Source: Chlamydoabsidia padenii (taxonomy: Eukaryota; Mucoromycota; Mucoromycetes; Mucorales; Cunninghamellaceae). Taken from it: DNA of 64,000 nt. Each line of letters begins with the position of its first letter. Position 1 is the first letter of the stretch. The stretch is from contig JAIWND010000003.1 in assembly GCA_025330725.1 (NCBI GenBank), forward strand, positions 1,178,001 through 1,242,000, written 5' to 3'. The position numbers were made by a program, and so were the translations under genes. Below are positions 1 through 11,330 of this stretch, piece after piece. Under the pieces are notes generated by a model. That model did not search any database and was not told the DNA's origin. It saw only the letters and a list, made by a program, of their open reading frames with translations.

Positions 1-1074
1 CATAATGGTACCGACGCCTTCGTCTTCGATTTAACTTTGCACTGAGAGTTTCCCTTTCCCGTCTGGCCGCTTCTTGTAACATGACACACTTGACCTTGTA
101 GTCGATATTGGCTTGACTTTGGAGATACATGAAGAATTCAGACAACTTGGAAAAGTCCCAATCGTCCGTAAAAGATCGTAAGAATCGTTCACGTTGACTA
201 TTGGGAGCAGCCACATAGGGAGGAGTTGCCAGAATAGTAGTGATCAGTGTTGCAGTATATTGAGTAGCCCATGTTTGTGTAAGATGTCGTAAAAGTTGTG
301 CCCTTTTCATATCACCTATATAGATATAATGTGAGTAAAAGAAAGGGTCACCCCATAAGAATACAGGTAAACATACTTACCTTCTTCATTACACCAACCA
401 ACTGTGATATGCCTTACCAAGATACTTGTGCTTTCCCATCGCCAGTCAGTTACCAGCCATTTGACGGCATTGATGATTCGATCCAAAGAGTATTCATTAG
501 CAATTCGATGAAGATACATAGCAGTGACCAGGACATTATCTTCGGATTTCAGCCAAGAATAAAAGGTAGCGTCATATAATTGATCCATTTGTTTGATATT
601 TCTATGCACGTCTTTCCAATCTTGATTTATAGGCAATAATGGTACTTTTTCTATATAAAAATAAAGAGTTGAGTAAGGTCAACACATGGTTTCGTCATAT
701 TCCTTTTTACCCTTGTTGTTTCCATTATTAACCCATTCGCCTACAGATAGATCACGATGATATTTGTTTAGCTGGGGTAAGATAGTGGTCGTTGTACTGG
801 TATTATGAGATGTAGGTTGCGTCTGTACTGAAACTATCGGTGGTTGTTCTTGACTAGTATGTTGTCCGTTTTCTTGATTGACTCTTTGCTGCTGAATTGG
901 TGTTGTTGCATGAGTAGGGGAAGTATGACCATTGATAACATTGTTGTGGTGAAGAGAGCCGATCATTAAAGTGGAAGAAGTAGACGATGTATTAGTGATA
1001 AGGGCAGTAGTAGTAGTAGTAGTAGTAGTAGTAGGCATGTGTGCTGGTATTGTATAAACTGAAGTGTTGGTCAT
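1..1074 (-). CDS. Mediator subunit 12 (Srb8)-like protein, N-terminal part, cut by window edge
   Basis: The N-terminal exon (about 702-1074) encodes a Thr/Gln/Ser-rich disordered segment. An intron with donor GTAAAA and branch CTCAAC then joins to a helical exon (about 366-649) containing KWLVTDWRWESTSILVRHI. A third exon runs off the left edge and contains RERFLRSFTDDWDFSKLSEFF. The order and helix pattern resemble the MED12 region around human LCEWAV, where the protein belongs to the Mediator CDK8 kinase module. The classical Med12 N-terminal motif is not visible, so the assignment is tentative. The ATG at 1074 is favoured because no coding exon is seen between it and the next gene and a promoter-type motif lies at 1228. 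A 38-nt A run (1099-1136) lies just upstream, and a 5'UTR intron ending at TAG near 1084 is possible. Confidence 0.4.
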
Positions 1075-1096
1075 TATATAGTTGACCTATGGACAT

Positions 1097-1139
<43 letters not shown>

Positions 1140-1227
1140 AGAGTATCCAAATTTATATTGAACACAAAAAAAAAGAAGGGGGAAAGGAGAATCAAAAAAA
1201 CGAAAAAATAGACCACACAAAAAGCGT

Positions 1228-1238
1228 CGGGGTTTTAA
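1228..1238 (+). promoter_or_regulatory. CGGGATTTGAAA-type element (variant CGGGGTTTTAA)
   Basis: Variant of the recurrent promoter element, 154 bp upstream of the Med12-like start codon (gene on the minus strand). Function is inferred from recurrence only. Confidence 0.35.
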
Positions 1239-1399
1239 TATAGTCACCAGCTTTCTCTTGATAAACTCCCAAAAGGGGAAAGAGGTACCGGGCTCAACAG
1301 GATTCCGTTCAACAAGATCTGAAGACTTGGTTTTGTTTATGTTGGCCTTGATCATCCAACTAAAGTATATATATGTATTTAATGTTACATTCCCTGTAT

Positions 1400-1428
1400 A
1401 CACACACACACACACACAGACACACAAA
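1400..1428. repeat. CA microsatellite
   Basis: Run of CA dinucleotides with a few interruptions in the intergenic stretch 1075-1511, between JMJD4 and the Med12-like gene. That stretch otherwise shows only poly-A and the element at 1228. Confidence 0.8.
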
Positions 1429-1511
1429 CACAAATACATACACATCAAAGTAGCCCATGCCAGATAGACTTTATTAGATGATAAAACAATTTGATACATA
1501 TATCTATACTA

Positions 1512-1905
1512 TCAAGTCATATACTGGTGATAAAGGAATTCTGATTCAAGTTTTTGTCTAATAGAATGTATCTTGTCCAATTGCCAGCGAATGGAAGGTT
1601 GTAAAGCAGATGGGGTTCCTCTAGTTTCTTCTAGTCGAGTCGAGATACATGTCAGCAAGCTGTCCAATGTTTTCCAATTCCATCCACTATGAGCCAATAA
1701 TAGTTGTTGACAGGTACTGACAAATTCCAAAGGTTCCATTCCATCCTTGAGATCATCAATCGAGTGTTCCACATCCTTCAAGTCATTGATCATCGATTGA
1801 TAGCATTGTTCAATGTTGCATGCATTCAACCAGTTATGATTGATAGATATAGTTCCACCTATATTTTCAACCTACATCCATGAATAGTAACTATCATGAT
1901 TCTTT

Positions 1906-1936
<31 letters not shown>

Positions 1937-2747
1937 CTGATGGAACCAACCACTTGGTACAAATACTGTTTCACCATCCTTTTGATAAATGACAATACGC
2001 TTGGCCAAGTCAAATGTGGGGAATACCTTGGGATCCACATGCCGGATGTCATACACAAGATTTCCTAATTTGTCTTTGTAAAGATCTTCTTGTCCTGGTG
2101 GGAAGAGTGTCCATTTTTTAACCCCACAGATATTACTAGACCATGAATAGGACCTATAGACATCAGCATGGAAAGGTGTAAAGGTACCATCCCCACCCAT
2201 ATATGTAAACCGATAATCGTCTTCCGTTTCCTTTTGCCAATATTCATTCATCCAGTCATCTAAATAATAAAATCACAAAAGTTCCAAAGATCAGCAATTA
2301 GTTTGGTATATGTGTGTACATAATCTTACCAGCAAAGAGATAGGGTACCTGGTACATGTTCTTGTCGGGGAATGCTTGTACAAAGTGCCAATCCTTCAAG
2401 TAATAACGATGCTGTTGGGGTTGCTGCCAGAGATCCACAAACGCATCAAAGGTCAATGAGCTACGTTTTTGATCAGTAAAGTCGCGTTGATCACAATCGG
2501 CTACTTGTACTTGGGCTGCTCCAAATACTTGCCGAAGGTATTCATAGTTTGGTTGTGCTTGTGGTTGAGGAGATGGCGTATCCTTGGATTGTGGTGATGG
2601 TTCCAATGGTTGTATCCAGGTCTGTCGTGCTTCCCAATGATCAACAAGTCGTGGTCCAATAATAGCAGGAATGTTGGGTATAAGATGATGTTGTAAAAAG
2701 TGCTGGTAACTTGGTGGATCGTTGTAGTATGGAATCGTATCTGTCAT
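1512..2747 (-). CDS. JMJD4: JMJD4-like 2-oxoglutarate/Fe(II) oxygenase
   Basis: Exons 2330-2747, 1937-2259 and 1512-1871 give 366 aa. The JmjC core is clear: YMGGDGTFTPFHADVYRSYSW holds the iron-binding HxD (H-A-D), followed by WSSNICGVKKWTLFPPGQED. The distal iron ligand His is in VPSGWFHQV and is followed by GTISINHNWLNACN. This is the exact signature of JMJD4, which in animals hydroxylates a lysine of translation release factor eRF1. Length and motif order match the family. The second intron (1872-1936) starts in a GAA repeat (TTC on the plus strand). A fungal role in translation termination is inferred from the family. Confidence 0.9.
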
Positions 2748-2932
2748 TCAAAAAGAAAAAAGGAAAGAGAAGAGAATCAATAGAAGAGGAAGGGGTTTTT
2801 TCAACTTAACACGTTCAATCGCCGCTCTCCATCAGGTTCAAGTTCCGCGCTTTTCGAAATCTCTGGCATAAAGGGTATGTCTCTTTTGCGGTAAAAAGAG
2901 CATGTGACCTAGAATATGAAACAAAATATTTT

Positions 2933-2963
<31 letters not shown>

Positions 2964-3165
2964 CAAATAACGGAAGCTTCCGCTGACGACATTTTAATGG
3001 GACCAAACTGGACACCAACTTGAGCACAAATGATGATGTATTATGAATATGTTTTCTTTATTAAAAATAATAAGTATATACAATTTATATATTTAATAAA
3101 AGGGTAACACTATATAGTACAAAAGAGTTAACTACAAGAGATAAAAGGGGAAGGGATATGTATCA

Positions 3166-3658
3166 CTAACAAGAAGAAGTTTCTCGATCCGTTGTTGAGG
3201 TAAACAATTGTTCAACAAGATCCGAAGGAGAAGGTTCATCATGATGTAGAAACGAAGGATTGTTTCGACAGTATTGTGACTATAATAGAGAGATGAGTTA
3301 GTATAAGACCTAGATTCAGTTCACAAAAACTTGCCAGTGAGAGTGTAGATTGTGATCTTGGGACACTTTTTGATTGATGATGTTGCATTGAGCGATCCGA
3401 GGTGCTTCCAGGTAAGGAATGAACTAGAATAAATAAAAATGCACAAAAAGTCAATTGTTATTGTCGATGATGTAAAAGGTAAAACAACTAGTCAATGTCA
3501 CAAGATCATGAAGGGTCCCCTTTTTATATATGTATACCTGTAGAGCCATCATCCGTCTTTTCCGTTACAGTATTGGTGATCATGATTGAAATATCCATGT
3601 TTCTTTGTGGTTTAGTCATTGGTGGTCTAGATTCATTCAAAAAGAAAAGAGTTAGTCA

Positions 3659-3699
<41 letters not shown>

Positions 3700-4330
3700 A
3701 GTTAGTATTAACAATGAATTACACAGTAAATGGTTCATCCACTTTGGATAGTTGTTCCATTCTAATTGACAACTATTATAACGTAAGATATAGATAGAGA
3801 GGAATAAGTATCCCATTATTATTATTATTATTATTATTATTGACCACAGTTCTTTTTACCTTGATGAATGAGTTAAACTTGCATTCTTCCAATAAATATC
3901 TTCTTGTGATCAGTCCAGATTGAGCGTATTCCGACAAGTTGACAGATAAAGTTCCCATTTGCTTAGTACCACCACCACCTAATTCTTGGTATATTTCCAG
4001 TTTCAGTTCACAAGGTTGCAAGACATGATGTTTGTTAATCACCAGTTCAGCACATGTTGTTATGGACGAATACCATTCCACCGTATGATCCTTGATATGT
4101 TCCCTAATCAAAATAAAAAGTGTTAGTGTTTAGTAGTTTCCCCTCCCTCCCCCCCCCCTTCCTCGTACTTACTTTGTTGTAACCCCGTTCGATTGAGTCG
4201 CATTCCGTAGTCTCCATTTGACAAAGTATGAACCACTAACAAGTGGGACATTGGTTATGTCTTGTATGTTGAGATTAATTTCAAAGTCCACCTTGCGATG
4301 TTTTCCAATAAAAAAGTGTGAGAGTGGCAT
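3166..4330 (-). CDS. NT-C2 domain protein (EEIG1/EHBP1 N-terminal C2 family)
   Basis: Six exons (4173-4330, 3860-4103, 3723-3772, 3538-3626, 3335-3423, 3166-3279) sum to 247 aa. Residues about 10-150 form an NT-C2 domain, with NVPLVSGSYFVKWRLRN, KDHTVEW, LQPCELKLEIYQE, GTLSVNLSEYA and TRRYLLEECKFNS. Such domains bind membranes or act as scaffolds near endosomes and the cytoskeleton. The C-terminal part is polar and ends in a PSDLVEQLF motif seen in fungal members. The intron between exons 5 and 6 starts with GC (GCAAGT) and ends with TATAG. The start codon lies 49-bp-A-run side of the divergent promoter shared with the Nem1-like gene. Confidence 0.8.
3659..3696. repeat. TA microsatellite
   Basis: AT/TA dinucleotide run inside the intron between exons 3 and 4 of the NT-C2 gene. 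A separate ATT trinucleotide run lies at about 3811-3841 in the preceding intron. Confidence 0.8.
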
Positions 4331-4354
4331 ATGTTGGAGAAATAGAATGAAATG

Positions 4355-4403
<49 letters not shown>
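4355..4403. repeat. 49-nt poly(A) tract
   Basis: Uninterrupted A run on the plus strand between the NT-C2 start codon and the promoter element at 4449. In the NT-C2 transcript it would be poly(U) in the 5' leader or promoter poly(dT). It is the longest homopolymer in the window. Confidence 0.9.
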
Positions 4404-4405
<2 letters not shown>

Positions 4406-4448
4406 AGGAAAAGAAAAAAAGAAAAGGGGAAGGTCGAATTCAAAAAGG

Positions 4449-4460
4449 CGGGATTTGAAA
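4449..4460 (+). promoter_or_regulatory. CGGGATTTGAAA element, exact copy, divergent promoter
   Basis: Exact consensus 12-mer. It sits 119 bp from the NT-C2 ATG and 115 bp from the Nem1-like ATG, almost at the midpoint of this divergent pair. Confidence 0.55.
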
Positions 4461-4574
4461 ATGAGGAGATGGTGGGAGAGATGGTAATTTTTATTGGAAA
4501 CTCCTTTTATCTCTCTTTCTCTCTCTCTCTCTTTTTTTTTTTTTTTCCCTTCATCTTTACTCACCACCCATTCC

Positions 4575-5642
4575 ATGCCTACTTTAACCGCCACTCTTAC
4601 TTCTAATGCCGCCAATACAACCTTACCCACCATCAAAAGTCGAAAACACAAATTAGTAATCTCCTACGTCTGCCACTATCTTTCCTTGGTGTACGAATTT
4701 GTCTATACCTTTTTTATCGTCAAACCAAAACAGCACCTGTTATCAAGTAAACGCAACCCATCAATACCCTCTTCCTCGAATAAACCCACACGTCAACGAC
4801 CTTCACTACAATATTATAAAGGGAAAACACTCGTCCTCGACTTGGATGAAACCTTGGTCCATTCTGTCCGTCTGGGCTCTCAAGAAGCCAACTATCCTGT
4901 CAGTCCTTGTATCAAACGAAAACAGATTGAAGTCCAAAGTGAAAAACAAAGTCTTCTTTATCAAGTATATAAACGCCCTCACGTTGACTTTTTTTTGAAA
5001 ACGGTAACTATCTTCTCTTCCCTCCCTCCCCCTCTTTTTTTTTATTATTATTATTTGGATCATCCATCATCCATTTGTCTCCTTTTTTTTTTTTTTTTTT
5101 TTTATTAATATTTATTTATTTGGTACTAACAACAACATTTTAATATATCCTTCTGTAGATAAGTCAATGGTATAAAGTCGTCATCTTTACTGCATCCATG
5201 TCCGAATATGCTGATCCTGTTATTGACTGGTTGGATGAAGATCAAACAATGGTATCACATCGCTATTTTAGACAGGTAAATTAGTATAATACAATAGCAG
5301 GAATGAAGTTTACTTAACATTTATCTAGTCTTGCATATCAAGAGAAGATGGTAACTACCTCAAGAATATCACTATGGCGGAACCTGATTTATCCAAAGTA
5401 TGTCTTATTGACAATAGCCCTGTAGCTTATGATCTCTTTAAAGGTATGACCAACCCCTTCCATCCTATGAAAACATTCCTAACTCTTTATCTTCTTCTTA
5501 TATAGACAATGGCATTCCAATATCAAGTTGGATTGAATCACCTAATGACGAAAGCTTACTGGATTTGCTACCTCTATTGGATGCTCTTCGATTCACATCT
5601 GACGTACGAAGTATACTACGACTACAACAATTTGGACTATAA
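4575..5642 (+). CDS. NEM1: Nem1/CTDNEP1-type nuclear-envelope phosphatase
   Basis: Exons 4575-5003, 5159-5275, 5329-5443 and 5506-5642 give 265 aa. An N-terminal hydrophobic segment (about residues 25-50, [19 protein letters not shown]) precedes a haloacid-dehalogenase phosphatase domain. The catalytic DLDETLVHS (DxDxT) is followed by [32 protein letters not shown] and a final CLIDNSP motif. This is the Nem1/Dullard architecture. With Spo7 this family dephosphorylates the phosphatidate phosphatase lipin (Pah1) at the ER and nuclear envelope. Upstream in-frame sequence lacks an ATG, so 4575 is the chosen start. It is shorter than yeast Nem1, which has a longer N-terminus, and is closer to animal CTDNEP1 in size. 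Confidence 0.9.
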
Positions 5643-7447
5643 TCTTCAATCCCCCTCTCTTTGTCACTTTTACATTATTACTGTTTACTGTTACTATTAT
5701 TATTGTTATTGTTTTACTTGTGATCAAATAAAAAGCTAGTGTGGTCCTACCTTGTTTACTATCTATCTATTTATTGTCATGGGGATAAAATCATCTTAAT
5801 GACATGGATGAAGGTTGTCACGTGTCGGATCTTCTATATCTCTCTCATATTCTTATTGTAGGTGAACATTCCGATTATTTAGGGAACCAGTTGTAAAACG
5901 TTGGTTTTAGATGCTATTTGTTTGGACGCATGATGGTAATGACAGTAACGAGATCTTTTATATATAACAACTTGGTTTGCCAATCAGCATAGACTATTTC
6001 TCGTCATGCGACAAGACGAAATAGATAACGTCTTTTTGTGTGTTCAACTTGGTGAAAGGGGCGTTTTTTCAATTATCGCCATTTAAAAGTGAGGATATGA
6101 TCTTTTGATTCCTATATACTACTTGCACGTTCACATCCTCCCGCATTTCCTTGGCTCGATCGAGATGAGGAAGAGAAATTCATATGCAGACACAGATGTT
6201 CAAACTCCGTTAATCCAAACAGGGACAGTACAGCAACAACAAACATTCTTGGAGATTCCAGTTTGTTTGTAACATTCAAACCCCGGCAACCTACTGACAC
6301 AATTGAAAGGTTCTTCTTGATGTATAAACAGCCAACGAAAAAAAAGGGAGCCCATTTATTTTATTGGCCAACCCTCTTTTTTGAAACGCCGCTCAGGGCG
6401 TATCACTTTTCAACGATCTTTTTCTTGCCATTAGCTCTGTCGACTAGACATTCTTTTTTAAAAAAGTCGACTTCAAGGTAAGGTATTGGAAAATAGACTT
6501 TTTTTTATATATCTAACTATTGAAATGTCGTAACACGTACATCAACAATTCTTGAATATGAGAAGAACACATCTTGCACTCACTTTTAATGTAACTGTCA
6601 ACAATGTTGTTTTGCTCATGAACTAAATAAATCGGGAGTCTTCTTTTCGGTAGGGTGGCTCTTTTGATGGAAAAAAAAAACATATGATCCTCTTACAACC
6701 TCTCTTTGTGGAACTGTAGTGAACTTCTCTCTCTCTCTCTCTACTGACTTAATTCCAGGAACTGGGTAAGCTTCAAGTGATAATATTACTATTTTAACAA
6801 CAATACCTTGCATTGCCTATCTTTTTCTAGGGTCACTGAATCATCTGGATTTTGTCCTAAGAGAAAAAGGTAAGACCTATACTAACTAGATCCGATAGTA
6901 TAAATGAAACCATCACGCATGCACCTTAATCCCGGCATTTTGTAAGTATAAAGGGAATGTTACAAATATCAACTCATTTTCTTCATCCTAGTCATCACGC
7001 ATACTTGGGCTGCATAAATCACCAGAAACATTGCATACATAGATATAGATTTACATTAAACTTACTTTCCCCCCCCCCCACTTATACTACTTAACATGCT
7101 ATTAATAAAAAACATTAAATCATACCATTTAACTTGGTTTACAAGTTCTTAATGGAATTAGACTCATCGTGGAAAACAGTATTTGTTTATTCTACATGAT
7201 ACACATAATCAGATCGCATCATTGGTTTATGCATAGGCAAGAAGACAACAAGGATCATCATGAGATTCAGATCGGTTATAATACGAATATATAGTTAAAC
7301 AGCTTTTTAATGATAATATAGTATAAGAATGTGATGATGATTATAATTTATAATGGGTGGGAAGAGATATAACATAATAAACACAACAGGGGATGTAATA
7401 CGAATGATATATATATATATATATATATACTAGACTAGTAAAACGAA
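5643..7447. other. Intergenic, no gene seen
   Basis: 1.8 kb between the convergent 3' ends of the Nem1-like and bHLH genes. I see no convincing ORF or tRNA. It contains a motif variant ATTCAAACCCCG at 6274-6285 and a second type, TTTGAAACGCCGCTCAGGG, at about 6379-6397. The latter nearly matches a copy inside the alkaline phosphatase gene near 57330. A C run (about 7070-7079) and a TA run (about 7409-7429) are also present. Confidence 0.6.
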
Positions 7448-8781
7448 CTAAGGGAATTGAGTGTAATGAATCAACCCAAAGAGATCGGAAACCCCTTGTT
7501 GATAATAAAGTTGATCTTCTTTTGGCATGGTCCCTAATCAATAAAAAAAAAGGGTCAATCATTTGTTTTATTTCATGCTGGGTCCCTTTACTTACCATTC
7601 AAGGTAAAAGGTGTCATGCAGACATCTTGTAGAGTTAGTTGATGTAGTGACGACGATGCCGCCTGAGGATGGATGGATGTTGGTGAGGCATGTGTCAAAG
7701 TGGTGGAGGGTGAGAACCAAGGCGAGCTGACAACAGAAAGTGGATTCCACATTTCAGATGAGGATGTTGATATGGATGAAGCCGATGAAGGTGTTTGTTG
7801 CATAGGATGTTGTTTGGTTTTTTTCACATTGGTGATCAGATCTGGAGAGTGTTGGTGGGTGGGATCAGAGTATGAGTGCTGTGTTGACCCTTGCGTTGCT
7901 GGAGATAAAGAAAACCCCACAGGAGATAAGGAAGGATGTTGCAAGGTATAGGCAGATTTAATACTGTCTTGATCATCTTCGTCGTGGGCCATTTGACTGG
8001 CGGTAAGATGAGTCAGTTGTTTCAATAATTGTCGATTTGTGTGTCGAAGATCCTTGATTTCATGTCGATACCTGTCTTCTTTTTTAATGGCTTCCTTCAC
8101 TATGTGTATTATATAAAAAAGACGAGGGGTCAGTTGGCACTTTAGTACTAAACACTTTATACTTACCAAATTCCAAGGTTCGTTCAATGATAGTTCCTTT
8201 TGAGGGTCTTGTATTTTGTGGTAGGTTCGGTAAGAGGTTGGCTAATTGTTGGAACCGAGAATTCAGACCTTCTCTTCGAGCACGTTCTATTGCATTATGT
8301 TCGGCACGTTTATCCGCCTTGGTTTGGTTCCTATCATATGATAGTAGTAAAATATGCACATAAAAAAAAAAAAAAAAAATAGAGTGAGAACAAGTTCTAT
8401 ATATCTTTCTTTCATTGAGGTTACCTTCGGCTAGTTGTCGTACATAAAGAGGATGTAGAGTCACGTCCATGGTCATACACCACTACATTGATATTATAAT
8501 GCCGGTGAGTAAAATATCATAAACCCGACTACGCTTGACCCTTTTTCCTATTACTTTTTGAAAAATTAAGGGGAAGATTTACCTTGTTGAGATTGTTGTG
8601 GAAGCATGAAGGCTTGATGTTGTTGTTGTTGTTGTTGTTGTAAATGGTGAAACTGTTGGTCATCGTTTAGGCCAACTGGTTGACCAAGTGAACGCTGTGA
8701 CGATGTTGGCACTGTGTTGGGATAGTAAGTTGTTGTTGTTGGCGGTGGTGGTGGTGGTGGAAATGGACTGAATGCTGCCAT
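7448..8781 (-). CDS. bHLH transcription factor
   Basis: Exons 8583-8781, 8425-8482, 8167-8330, 7596-8099 and 7448-7533 give 336 aa. The N-terminus is Pro/Thr/Gln-rich. The bHLH follows: basic region DKRAEHNAIERARREGLNSR carries the His-Glu-Arg trio that contacts E-boxes, then helix 1, loop LPNLPQNTRPSKG, and helix 2 TIIERTLEFVKEAI continuing into a coiled coil (DLRHTNRQLLKQL). The preceding exon reads VVYDHGRDSTSSLCTTTSRR, a conserved leader of this fungal bHLH type. The C-terminal half is Ser/Thr/Pro/His-rich and probably disordered. Target genes cannot be told from the sequence. Confidence 0.85.
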
Positions 8782-10194
8782 TGTACTTTTCTGTCAAAGT
8801 TGTTCAATGTGGAGTTGTATGTAGGGTAAAAGTAGTAATAAAAAGTAACAAAATGTCAATGAGGGGTTTAAAGAAGGTGGGAAAGTGAAAGAGAAGCGAA
8901 AAAAAAAAAAAAAAAGGGCCAGAGCGGAGATAAATGAAATTTATCAAAAAAGTGGGCGGAGCGGACAAGTAAATCCTTTTGATGTATAAAAGAAATCGCC
9001 ACCCACTTTCTGTACCTGAATCTCTCTCTCTCAAAAAGTCAAATGAAATCATATTACCGAACAAGTGTGTGGATAGAAATGGTATTAACCAAAAAGATTG
9101 AAATTATTTTGCACCAACAAAAAAGAGTCGGGTCATACGCTCAAACCAACTCCCGGATTCATGCAGTTTCTCATTGGCGGAGTTTTATTCCATGGCCTGG
9201 CCCCCTTTTCTTTACAATGAGAGGGGCGGTACAACCCTAAACTCATTGCTTCAATAGGTCATGGGCCAAATTATTTGCATAGAATGTTTTTTGCATATGG
9301 GTAATAAGAGTGACGATCAATGCGAGAAGCTTGGCGGGGTTTGAAAATGGTACCTGTCTTTGACCTGTCAAAAAAGGATATCACCCTGGTGGTTCCATTT
9401 GGGCAGATACTTTCCTACATTAATGCTCCATTATAAAAAGGAAATAGCACCATGCACATATTTGGGGGGGGGACAAGTAGGTTTCGAAACTCGATTCTTG
9501 GCTGGCAGCGTTTGAATACCCTCCATATTCGGTGACCTTGCCGTCAGTTTCCAACTCCGCTTTATGCAGAATGACAAGCCTACAACGGGTACCGTATGCC
9601 ACATGATATTTTTTTTTTTCAAAGACAAAGACAGATTGAAAGAAAGAAAGAAAGAGCAATACAATACTTGTTGTTTTTTTTCCCAAAGTGCCTGGCATTC
9701 CTCCCCCCATGTAGATCAAACAAAAAAGGGATGACACAGTGATGTAAACTCTAATTCGTCATGTACAAAGACCCATCACTAGTACATAAACAATAATCAG
9801 GTCAAACCCATTCATTGGCCGAAATATATAATTGGATCATAAGACAAATCAAAGCGTTTATTTATTGTGTGTGTTCAATACAAATGACATCAAGACAAAA
9901 TATTATTTAAAAAAGTTCTTTTTGTGCAGTTGCAAGAAGAGGTATGGGAAAAAACAACGATTAGTATGATAGGGGGGAGAGGAGGAGAGAATGATGCATG
10001 CAGTAATAAATAGAGAAAAGTATGCAGAATAGTAAAAAAAAAAAAAAAAGCCTAAGGAAATCAAAATAATAAACATAAAAAGATGCAGATAAATATAAAG
10101 GAGGTAGGATGGATTGACAATAAGGGGGTGGATATACGTAAAGAAGAAGAGAGAGAGGGGGGGGAACCATAGTAGTAATATAATCTACACCTTT
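8782..10194. other. Intergenic, promoter side of bHLH gene
   Basis: 1.4 kb between the bHLH start and the 3' end of the C2H2 gene. The strong element CGGGGTTTGAAA lies at 9335. An A run, a G run at 9462-9471 and purine-rich DNA near 10140 are also present. No gene was recognised; the poly-F ORFs here come from homopolymers. Confidence 0.5.
9335..9346 (+). promoter_or_regulatory. CGGGATTTGAAA-type element (one mismatch)
   Basis: CGGGGTTTGAAA, 554 bp upstream of the bHLH start codon. This is farther than usual, consistent with a long or intron-containing 5' leader. Confidence 0.45.
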
Positions 10195-11250
10195 TTACAT
10201 ATAAGAAGGCATACAGTTGTTGAATGAAGAGGATGCTGATTTGGATGAAGATGCAGAATTCGTAGCATTTGCCAATTTTTCTTTGGTGGTATGTCGATGG
10301 ATACGAATATGTTGATTCAAGTTATCGGACCGAGAGAAACGTTTAGAGCACGATTGATAAGGACATTCAAAAGCTAAAGTAATAAGATTAAATGAGTTGT
10401 TGTTGACCTATATTCCACAATCCCAAACTAGCAATTACTTACGTTTCTCCAAAGTATGGATGGATCGAATATGTCGCTTCAAATGTTCAGATCGCTTGAA
10501 CACCTTGCCACAATCATCTTGTTTACAAGTAAACATTTTAGATCCAATGGTAGGGTTGCTTGACACACGACGACCACGAGATCGACATTGTTTCACCTTT
10601 CCAGACTTGGTAAGCTTGACTTGAGTAGGACTTGATGAGGACGAAGAAGAAGATGAAGACAAGGAATCCAATCGATCACGAGACAACATTTCATTCATGT
10701 TATCTGACAGAGTATCAAAAGAACCCATCATATCAGATCCAGTGGAAGTACCTTGATAATCAAACATGGAAGGAATTAAACTAGACATCATATCCCCAGC
10801 AGAATAAGACATGGATCGTGGTTGTTGTTGTTGTTGTTGAGGATAATAACCACCAAGAGTTGAAGAAGAATAACCCAATGAGGAAGGAGGAAGTAACGAT
10901 TGAGTATTATTGACATTAAGATAATCAGTTGGTAACAAATAAGACGATTGTTGTTGATTATAATAGGTTGCTTGTTCAATCATACTCATGCGTCGTTTTT
11001 GTTCATCCAGAGGGTGTTGAAGCATGGGTTGTTGGAACATGTAATCTTCATAATCATTGGAGGGTGATGGCGTTTGTTGTTCGTAGTCCGAGAGACTGGA
11101 TTCACTGTGGTTGGATAACAGGTCGGCGTAACTGAATCGTCGCATATAGTCCATGCCTTGAGTGAGTTCCAAATTGCTGCTACTGTTGTTGCAAAGTCCG
11201 TCAGCACCTTCAAAGGTAGGGGTATGGATATCGTTAATGGGGGAATACAT
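10195..11250 (-). CDS. C2H2 zinc-finger transcription factor, Msn2/Msn4-like
   Basis: Exons 10443-11250 and 10195-10373 give 328 aa. A long Ser/Gln/Asn-rich N-terminus, with a YPQQQQQQP tract and a 10-residue Ser run, precedes two tandem C2H2 fingers near the C-terminus. Finger 1 is FTCKQDDCGKVFKRSEHLKRH and reads into the linker HTLEKPF. Finger 2 is ECPYQSCSKRFSRSDNLNQH. The intron splits the linker between the fingers. Paired C-terminal fingers with RSEHLKRH and RSDNLNQH contact residues are typical of Msn2/Msn4/Seb1-type factors, which bind CCCCT stress elements. The stress role is inferred from the family. Confidence 0.8.
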
Positions 11251-11287
11251 TGTTGGAGTATATAAAAAAAAGTGAAGGTGAAGTCTA

Positions 11288-11330
<43 letters not shown>

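Noticed and set aside
992..1499. Open frames rich in Phe or Tyr on the minus strand
   Set aside because: They come from poly-A/T and CA runs, carry no domain, and lie in a promoter region.
3659..3696. TA run as a possible TATA box cluster
   Set aside because: It lies within an intron of the NT-C2 gene and is a plain microsatellite.
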